14,003 nucleotides of DNA, from assembly GCA_027005175.1 (NCBI GenBank), contig JALTMC010000231.1, positions 7,664 to 21,666 on the forward strand. The letters run 5' to 3'. This DNA comes from Myxococcales bacterium. GTDB taxonomy: Bacteria > Myxococcota_C > UBA6777. This document shows, piece after piece, positions 1 to 6,006 of this stretch. The position numbers were made by a program, and so were the translations under genes. The notes below the pieces were generated by a model, which saw nothing but the letters and a program-made list of their open reading frames with translations, made no database searches and was not told where the DNA came from. The stretch's first letter is position 1; every line of letters starts with the position of its first letter.

Positions 1-1115
1 GCATTGCGCAGCGCATTTTGAGACTGAATCCAGGTTTGTCGAGCCTTCGCCAGATCGAGTTGAGCCCGTGTGACCAGCAACTCCGGGTCAACTCCAGCTT
101 TGTAGCGGGCGATCGATATCCGCAGACGATCGCGCGTATTTTTCCAACTTCGTCGAGCGATGTCAACGAGACCATCGGCAAGGAGAACGCCATAGTATGC
201 GCGGGCTGTGGCAAACAATACCTCGCGACGGACTTGTTTTGCTGTATGACCTACTTGTTTCACTGCAAGGTAAGCGATTTTTAAGATCGGAATGGCTTGC
301 AAGTTCAAGAAGGCCCATTGCAGTTGCATTCGAAAAGCCAACTGATTACGTGGTGAAATGACTACTGTTCTGGCATCACCAATTCCACCCAATAACTGCG
401 ATTTAAATGGCTCGGGTAAAAGCCTTCCAATCGCACGTATGCTGGCTGTGGGATCAAACTGAGACTCCACCTCATTGCGTGTATAACTTCCTGAGAGAGA
501 AAGCTGTGGTTTTAAGATAACCCAAGCCTTGGCGCGTGCGATCTCGGCTTGAACCACTCGCTCTCGTAGAATTCGAAGATCCAGGTTGTTTTTCTTCACA
601 ATCGCAAAGAGCTTTTGTAGGCTGACCTGAGGCTGGGAAGCATCAAAACGAGGGGGGAGGGGAGCTGGCAATTCCAGGCTTGTTCGTGGCCCCTTCTGCT
701 GAGCCAAACGACGACCCCGATGCTTCTGTCGAATCTTACTTCGGAGAAAAAGCAGCTTGCGGGCTTTCACCTCTTTGGGGACTTCTGCCACACGACGCTG
801 CTTTCGTGTATGCTGATGCTTCGATGTCCGTCTCACCACCCAACGGTATCGTTTGTGGTCACGCTGCAACCTCCAAGGGGTAGGAGTGACCCGAAATGTT
901 AGATCGATCGCAGTGCGCGTCTTCTTCTCTCTTCTTTGGTGAAATATCTCTCGACATGGGCCTCTTCTTCCCTGGGAAGACTTGGACCGTATGCAATTGT
1001 ACTTTAATTTCAGAAGACTACTCTTCTGCGTATGAACAGGAATTGCCCATCCTAAGCCGCTTGTGCCTGCGATGATCCAAACCAATGCCAGGAACTGAGC
1101 ATACAACCTCATCAT
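1..1115 (-). CDS. TolC-family outer membrane efflux protein, N-terminal part (runs off left edge)
   Basis: Outer membrane channel of a tripartite efflux system, truncated by the left edge after 371 codons; the C-terminal part is missing. I translated it by hand: the frame is open from position 1 to the ATG at 1113-1115, preceded directly by an in-frame TGA and an AGAAGGA ribosome site about 10 bases upstream. Residues 1-24 are a signal peptide (MMRLYAQFLALVWIIAGTSG then LGWA). Residues about 29-157 are an unusual Lys/Arg-rich linker ending in a Pro-rich stretch (LPAPLPPRF). From about residue 160 the TolC pattern begins: SLQKLFAIVKKNNLDLRILR, the long helix with AEIARAKAWVILKPQLSLSG, the strand with SGSYTRNE, then RNQLAFRMQLQWAFLNLQ and RYKAGVDPELLVTRAQLDLA, the hallmark of an OEP repeat. 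It is divergent from the adaptor and RND genes and shares a control region with them. Family is secure; substrate is unknown. Confidence 0.9.
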   Translation of the reverse strand, partial: MMRLYAQFLALVWIIAGTSGLGWAIPVHTQKSSLLKLKYNCIRSKSSQGRRGPCREIFHQRREKKTRTAIDLTFRVTPTPWRLQRDHKRYRWVVRRTSKHQHTRKQRRVAEVPKEVKARKLLFLRSKIRQKHRGRRLAQQKGPRTSLELPAPLPPRFDASQPQVSLQKLFAIVKKNNLDLRILRERVVQAEIARAKAWVILKPQLSLSGSYTRNEVESQFDPTASIRAIGRLLPEPFKSQLLGGIGDARTVVISPRNQLAFRMQLQWAFLNLQAIPILKIAYLAVKQVGHTAKQVRREVLFATARAYYGVLLADGLVDIARRSWKNTRDRLRISIARYKAGVDPELLVTRAQLDLAKARQTWIQSQNALRN

Positions 1116-1187
1116 TCACTTGTTCCTTCTTATGACCGATCTTTAGTTTTATTTCAGTTGGCTAACCCAAAATACGGAACAACGCTC

Positions 1188-1216
1188 TTGATAGACTTTG
1201 TTCCCTTGCTTGTCAA
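1188..1216 (-). promoter_or_regulatory. Predicted sigma-70 promoter for the TolC gene
   Basis: On the minus strand there is a perfect -35 box TTGACA (1216-1211), a 17-base spacer and TATCAA (1193-1188), which matches four of six positions of the -10 consensus. Transcription would begin near 1181 and give a leader of about 65 bases before the ATG at 1115. The -35 box lies within the left arm of the inverted repeat. Predicted from sequence only. Confidence 0.55.
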
Positions 1217-1249
1217 GTGAATATACTCCGATATTTCGGCTTGACAAGC
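1208..1249. promoter_or_regulatory. Paired palindromic operator between divergent pump genes
   Basis: GCTTGTCAAG (1208-1217) and CTTGACAAGC (1240-1249) form a perfect 10-bp inverted repeat with a 22-bp spacer. Each arm is itself a nine-base palindrome, CTTG-T-CAAG (1209-1217) and CTTG-A-CAAG (1240-1248), with centres 31 bp apart, about three helical turns. Each palindrome covers the TTGACA -35 box of one of the two divergent promoters. This is the layout expected for a dimeric repressor that occludes RNA polymerase on both sides. No regulator gene is visible in the window, so the binding protein is unknown. Confidence 0.65.
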
Positions 1250-1270
1250 CACTTTCCCTGACCCTATATT
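1241..1270 (+). promoter_or_regulatory. Predicted sigma-70 promoter for the adaptor-RND operon
   Basis: Perfect -35 TTGACA (1241-1246), an 18-base spacer and TATATT (1265-1270), a near-consensus -10 box. Start of transcription would be near 1277, leaving a leader of roughly 137 bases, which includes a run of eight T residues and an A-rich stretch before the ATG at 1414. The -35 box lies in the right arm of the inverted repeat. Of the promoters in this window it has the best match to consensus. Confidence 0.7.
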
Positions 1271-1413
1271 GGCGTCAGCTTTTTTTTGGGTTGTCTCACC
1301 GAAATAAAAAAGAGAAAGACAAGGATACTGATTCCGGGCTATCGAAAAGAAGGTTATTTTTGTGAAAAGCGTTGAGCTGCAGTTTTGACTCTGATTGTAA
1401 AGAGAGTGCGAAA

Positions 1414-2787
1414 ATGTTGTGGAATCGTCGATGGATGAGGAAAGTCTTGTTGTGTGTGGGAGTGCTTGCGCTGAGTGCAAGTGGATTGGCTTGCAAGTCG
1501 AAAAAAGAGAAGAAAGCGGAGCCACCTATTCCGATCGAGATAGGCTCTGTTGAGCGAGGTACATTGCGAGAGTTGCTGCGCTATACAGGGGATATGGAGG
1601 GTGAGGTACACGTTCAGGTGTTTAGTGTTGTGCCAGCACGTATTAAGCAGCTGCGTGTGGATGTGGGTGATAGGGTAAAGAAAGGCCAGATTTTAGCAGT
1701 GATTGAGCATACACGGTTGCGTCAAGTGGTGGCTCAGATGCGTGCTCAAGTGGCGGGTGTGCGCTCTCAACTGGCGGGTGCCAGGGTGAGTCTTGCGGGA
1801 GCAAAGATTGCTTCTGCCTCTACACAGCGAGAGTACCGTCGGTTAAAGCGGTTGCTGCGAAGTGGTGCGGTGGGTGCTCAGCAAGTCGATATGGCCAAAA
1901 CTCAGTATCGAAGTGCGGTGATGCGTGTTTTGGCCGCCAAGGCGCAGGCTCGCGCTCTTAAATCCCAGATTCGGGCACTGCGTGCTGCTGTCGCGCAGGC
2001 TCAAACCGCGAGGCGGAATGCGATCATACGTGCCCCGATACGCGGTCTTGTCGCTCGTCGATATCGCAATGTGGGTGATATGGCAACTCCACAGATGCCG
2101 TTGGTGACATTGGTTCAAATGGACAAGATCAAGGTGAAGGTTCAACTGACAGAGAAAGATCTTGCCAGAATCAATATTGGCAAAGAGGCAACGATTCGCG
2201 TGGCAGGGCACCCCGGTCGGACGTTTACAGGTCATGTGGTCAAAGTCGCACCCACCCTAGACCTTGACACCCGGACCGCACCCGCGCGGATCGAAATCCC
2301 CAATATCTATCTTCAACAGCCCCAAAAGCGCTGTCGCAAAGATACAGACTGCCAGCATGCACGTTTTAGACGTTGCTACCCGATCAAGCGACGTCGCTCT
2401 GTTTGCGCTGAGGTTCACCCGCTTAAACCGGGCATGATCGCACAGGTTGAGATCTTGGTAAAGACGTACAAGGATATCTTGATGATACCCTCTCGTGCCT
2501 TGCTCAATGACTCGTTTGGTGATGGCTTGAAACGCTCTCAAAAGCAGCTTGCCGTGATGGTGTTGGACAAGGGGCTCCCGCAGCGTCGGTTGATTCGGGT
2601 GGGGGTGGAGAATCGTGCGGGTATGATGCAGGTCCTCAGTGGTTTACGAGAGGGGGAAAAGATCGTGCTCAATGGTCATAACTTTTATCGTAAGGGGGCG
2701 AAGGTGAGGGTTGTGAAAGACTGGTCTACGAAGCCGACCAGATCCCGATCCAAACCCCGACCTTCCTCACCTTCTGCGTCAAACTAA
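1414..2787 (+). CDS. RND efflux periplasmic adaptor (membrane fusion) lipoprotein with Cys-rich insertion
   Basis: Periplasmic adaptor linking the RND transporter to the TolC channel; 457 residues. I start at the ATG at 1414, preceded by AAAGAGAG, because it gives a clean lipoprotein signal peptide with lipobox GLAC and Cys27; the frame is open a little further upstream to a TTG at 1372. Residues about 67-105 form the first half of the lipoyl-like domain (VFSVVPARIKQLRVDVGDRV, then KKGQILAVIE). Residues about 101-208 are a long alpha-helical hairpin rich in Ala, Gln and Arg. The returning lipoyl half (AIIRAPIRGLVARRYRNVGD) and the beta-barrel follow. An insertion at residues 307-331 carries four Cys (C307, C313, C321, C331) with the motif CRKDTDC, not usual for adaptors. 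The C-terminus is Ser/Pro/Arg-rich. The RND gene follows after 31 bp, so one operon is likely. Substrate cannot be inferred. Confidence 0.9.
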   Translation: MLWNRRWMRKVLLCVGVLALSASGLACKSKKEKKAEPPIPIEIGSVERGTLRELLRYTGDMEGEVHVQVFSVVPARIKQLRVDVGDRVKKGQILAVIEHTRLRQVVAQMRAQVAGVRSQLAGARVSLAGAKIASASTQREYRRLKRLLRSGAVGAQQVDMAKTQYRSAVMRVLAAKAQARALKSQIRALRAAVAQAQTARRNAIIRAPIRGLVARRYRNVGDMATPQMPLVTLVQMDKIKVKVQLTEKDLARINIGKEATIRVAGHPGRTFTGHVVKVAPTLDLDTRTAPARIEIPNIYLQQPQKRCRKDTDCQHARFRRCYPIKRRRSVCAEVHPLKPGMIAQVEILVKTYKDILMIPSRALLNDSFGDGLKRSQKQLAVMVLDKGLPQRRLIRVGVENRAGMMQVLSGLREGEKIVLNGHNFYRKGAKVRVVKDWSTKPTRSRSKPRPSSPSASN

Positions 2788-2818
2788 ATATCGAGAAACT
2801 TTTCTTCGGAGGTCATCA

Positions 2819-5800
2819 ATGGGTCTGTTGTCTCGGTTGGCTGTGCGGCGAGCTGTCACCTTTTCGATGCTTTATATTGTGATTGTTGGTTTTGGCCTGT
2901 TTGCATTGACACAGTTAAAGCTCGATCTGTTTCCCGAGTTGAAGTTTCCCATTGTGGCGATTGTTAACTCGTATACAGGTGTCAGCCCTGAAGAGATTGA
3001 AACCCTCGTCACTCGTCCGATTGAGATGGCCATTGCAGCGGTGAAGAATGTTAAGCGCATTCGGAGCACCTCCAAGCAAGGAAACTCCCTCACGATCGTG
3101 GAGTTACAGTGGGGGACGGATATCGATAAAGCGATGATCGATATGCGTGAGAAGATCGATATCATTAAGAGTCAATTACCCGAAGAGGCCCGTCAACCCT
3201 TCCTGTTTGCCTTTGATCCTTCTCTTCAGCCGATCTTACTCTTTGCGCTCAGTGGTCCGGGAAACTCTCGGAAGTTGCGGCGCTATATTAAAGATCGCAT
3301 CGCTCCTCTCATTGAACGTGTGCCAGGTATTGCGTCTGCTACTGTGATGGGGGGGAGAAAGCGTGAAATTCAGGTTCTGATCAATCCCCGAAAGCTGCGT
3401 TCTCTTGGACTCTCTATGAATCATGTTGTTCAGGCTCTACGTGCCGACAACATACAGGTCGCCTCGGGCACTTTAAACCAGGGACAACGCGAGCTTGCGT
3501 TGCGAACAGTGGGTACGTTTCAGAATGTGAGCCAGATCCGGCAGGTTGTGATTGGGATGAGAGGCTTGCCCGTGCCACAGCCTGTGTTTCTATCGCAAGT
3601 TGCAACGATCGTGGATGGCCATGCAGAGCAAGGCCGATTGATTCAATCGTTGGGCAAACCGGGTATGTTGTTGATGGTGCAAAAACGCTCCGACGCCAAC
3701 ACCGTTCAGGCTTCCCGACGCGTGATGGCGGCCTTGCCAAACTTACAACGTCAGCTGCCGGCAGGCGTAAAAATTCAGACACTCTTTAATCAGAGCGACT
3801 TTATTGTCATGTCTCTGTCGAACCTGACAAGCTCAGGTGGACAGGCTTTTATCCTGGCTGTTCTGGTTCTTTTCTTTTTTCTACGATCGTTCCGAACCTC
3901 TTTTATTATCGCGATGTCCATTCCTGTTTCGGTCATTGCGACCTTTGCTGTGATGTATAGCTTTGGTGTGACCCTCAATATTATCTCGATGGCTGGGCTT
4001 GCTCTGGCGGTTGGGATGTTGGTGGATAACTCCATCGTTGTCTTAGAGAATATCTTCCGACACTTTGAGGAAGGAGAGTCTGCCTGGGAAGCGGCGATGA
4101 ACGGCACCAAAGAAGTTGGAATGGCCATTACCGCCTCGACCCTCACCACTCTTGCGGTGTTTTTTCCTATTTTGTTTGTCCCTGGACTTGCAGGCCTGTT
4201 GTTTCGAGACATGGTTCTCACCATCTGCTTCTCTTTGACGGCTTCCCTGCTTGTCGCGATCACGTTAATCCCGTTGTTGGCCTCTCGTATCCTCAAATCC
4301 GGCCCCCTTGGCCTAGATGGAAAACCTGAAAAACAAAAAGAGTCAGCCTTTGTTTTGTGGGTGGAGCATCTCTACGTCGGTTCCCTTGGTTGGTCTTTAA
4401 AGTACCGCAAAACAACCTTATTCATCGGTGTTGTGAGCTTCTTGGCCTCTCTTGGTGTCGCGAATTTTGTACAGACGGAGTTTATCCCCAAAGCGGACGA
4501 CAGCATGATTATGATGCGGTATGAACGAAGTCCTGGCTCTTCGCTCCGACAAACCATGGCTACCGCTGCGAAGTTGGAACAGATCGTGCGGCGCAAGTTT
4601 GGCCCTATCTTGGAGGCCGTTGTGGTGGAGGCTGGAATTGGGGAGGGCTTTATCGCGCTCTTTGGCAAAGGCTCACACGCTGGATTGCTACGTGCCCGAC
4701 TCAAGCCCATCAGTCAACGCTCTCTTCATAAGATGCAAATTCAGGACATGCTGCGGAAAGAGTTTGAAAAAATTCCTGGTATTAAATTTAACTTTGAAGG
4801 AGGACCGGCTGTCGCAAGCGGAGGTGATATCGAAGTTCGACTGTTTGGACATGATCTCCGTGAAGCTCGCCGACTGGCAAATATCGTTAAAAATCATGTC
4901 AAACTCATTCCCGGTACATCCGATGTCAAAACATCTCTGGAGCAAGGGCGACCGGAACTTAAAATTGTCCTCAAACGCAAACGTTTACAACGTCTGGGGC
5001 TCAACGCATCCATGGTGGGAATGACAGTCTCTACGGCCTTTAAGGGCACAATCGCTACCCTCTATCGAGAGGGGGACAATGAGTATAAGGTGCTGGTCCG
5101 TTTGCAGAAGCGGTTTCGCGTTAACGTAGATCAGTTGAAGAAGCTTCTGATCGCAACACCCAGAGGTAAAACCGTTCCTCTGAGTAGCATCGCAACAATT
5201 CGCTATGCTTTGAGTCCGGTTAAAATCGAACGCCAAGACCAACAGCGTGTGGCGACTGTACTTGTCAGTCTCAAGTCTCGTGATATGGGGGCTGTGGTCG
5301 CTAAAATACGACACGTCATGGAGACGAAAGTGAATCTGCCTTCCAACTTCTTCTACAAGATTGGTGGACAGGCCGAAGACTTTATCGCCTCCTTTCAATG
5401 GATGGGGATCGCCTTCTTAATTTCTGTCTTGCTTGTATATATGGTGATGGCCAGTCAGTTTGAATCCCTGTTCGACCCCTTCGTTATCTTGTTTTCGATT
5501 CCTCTCTCTGTGGTTGGTGTTATTCTCGCTCTGCTACTCACGGATACCTCTCTGAGTGTGATGGGATTGGTAGGGATCATTATGCTTGTTGGCATCGTTG
5601 TAAACAATGCCATTGTTCTTGTTGACTTTATTAAACAGGAGCGCGCAAAGCACGAGATCTCTATCGTCGATGCTTGCCTGAAAGGTGGACGTGTCCGCTT
5701 ACGAGCTATCCTAATGACCGCCGCGACCACCATCTTTGGGATGGTCCCTCTTTCTCTCGGTATCGGGGAAGGCTCTGAGACGTGGGCTGCTCTAGGGCGC

Positions 5801-5956
5801 GTAGTGATCGGCGGTCTGCTCACCTCCACCATGCTCACATTGTTCATCGTTCCTGTCCTCTACTCTTCCTTCACACTCTTCTTTGAAAAACGCCGAGCTA
5901 AACGTGTTGAAAAAAGAGCCAAAAAAGAAGCGGAACAAGCTGCCAAACTTGTGTAG
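2819..5956 (+). CDS. RND family efflux transporter (HAE1/AcrB-like)
   Basis: Inner membrane proton-driven efflux pump of 1045 residues, the usual size for the AcrB/HAE1 family. The ATG at 2819 is preceded by GGAGGT at good spacing. TM1 (residues about 12-32) is followed by the family motif LKLDLFPELKFPIVAIVNSY and the porter-domain signature GVSPEEIETLVTRPIE. TM2-6 lie at about 335-500 with VGMLVDNSIVVLENIFRHFE (D403, N404 at the positions of the AcrB TM4 Asp pair). The second porter domain follows, then TM8-12 at about 860-1030 with MLVGIVVNNAIVLVDFIKQE (N929, N930) and the block LRAILMTAATTIFGMVPLSL. The C-terminal tail is Lys/Arg/Glu-rich and cytoplasmic. The drug-type sequence argues against a CusA-type metal pump, which has a different TM4 motif. 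The partner TolC gene is encoded divergently at the left edge. Confidence 0.95.
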   Translation: MGLLSRLAVRRAVTFSMLYIVIVGFGLFALTQLKLDLFPELKFPIVAIVNSYTGVSPEEIETLVTRPIEMAIAAVKNVKRIRSTSKQGNSLTIVELQWGTDIDKAMIDMREKIDIIKSQLPEEARQPFLFAFDPSLQPILLFALSGPGNSRKLRRYIKDRIAPLIERVPGIASATVMGGRKREIQVLINPRKLRSLGLSMNHVVQALRADNIQVASGTLNQGQRELALRTVGTFQNVSQIRQVVIGMRGLPVPQPVFLSQVATIVDGHAEQGRLIQSLGKPGMLLMVQKRSDANTVQASRRVMAALPNLQRQLPAGVKIQTLFNQSDFIVMSLSNLTSSGGQAFILAVLVLFFFLRSFRTSFIIAMSIPVSVIATFAVMYSFGVTLNIISMAGLALAVGMLVDNSIVVLENIFRHFEEGESAWEAAMNGTKEVGMAITASTLTTLAVFFPILFVPGLAGLLFRDMVLTICFSLTASLLVAITLIPLLASRILKSGPLGLDGKPEKQKESAFVLWVEHLYVGSLGWSLKYRKTTLFIGVVSFLASLGVANFVQTEFIPKADDSMIMMRYERSPGSSLRQTMATAAKLEQIVRRKFGPILEAVVVEAGIGEGFIALFGKGSHAGLLRARLKPISQRSLHKMQIQDMLRKEFEKIPGIKFNFEGGPAVASGGDIEVRLFGHDLREARRLANIVKNHVKLIPGTSDVKTSLEQGRPELKIVLKRKRLQRLGLNASMVGMTVSTAFKGTIATLYREGDNEYKVLVRLQKRFRVNVDQLKKLLIATPRGKTVPLSSIATIRYALSPVKIERQDQQRVATVLVSLKSRDMGAVVAKIRHVMETKVNLPSNFFYKIGGQAEDFIASFQWMGIAFLISVLLVYMVMASQFESLFDPFVILFSIPLSVVGVILALLLTDTSLSVMGLVGIIMLVGIVVNNAIVLVDFIKQERAKHEISIVDACLKGGRVRLRAILMTAATTIFGMVPLSLGIGEGSETWAALGRVVIGGLLTSTMLTLFIVPVLYSSFTLFFEKRRAKRVEKRAKKEAEQAAKLV

Positions 5957-5979
5957 AGTGAGTGCGTGAGTGAGTGCGT
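5956..5979. repeat. Tandem 12-bp direct repeat in the convergent spacer
   Basis: GAGTGAGTGCGT occurs twice in perfect tandem (5956-5967 and 5968-5979), beginning at the last base of the RND stop codon and followed by CGCGGATCGCG. It fills much of the 50-bp gap between the convergent RND and MopE-repeat genes. I see no convincing hairpin with a T-run, so no terminator is called here. Confidence 0.7.
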
Positions 5980-6006
5980 CGCGGATCGCGGGTTGCGAGT
6001 GACAGG

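Noticed and set aside
680-902. Plus-strand open frames near the TolC gene start
   Set aside because: They lie opposite the basic linker of the TolC protein, whose frame carries a signal peptide, ribosome site and family motifs.
1154-1611. Minus-strand open frames over the divergent control region and adaptor start
   Set aside because: They overlap both predicted promoters and the adaptor's signal peptide, and have no recognisable protein features.
5957-6006. Bidirectional terminator between the convergent RND and MopE-repeat genes
   Set aside because: Only short GC-rich repeats and a small CGCG-GAT-CGCG dyad are present, with no T-run on either side.
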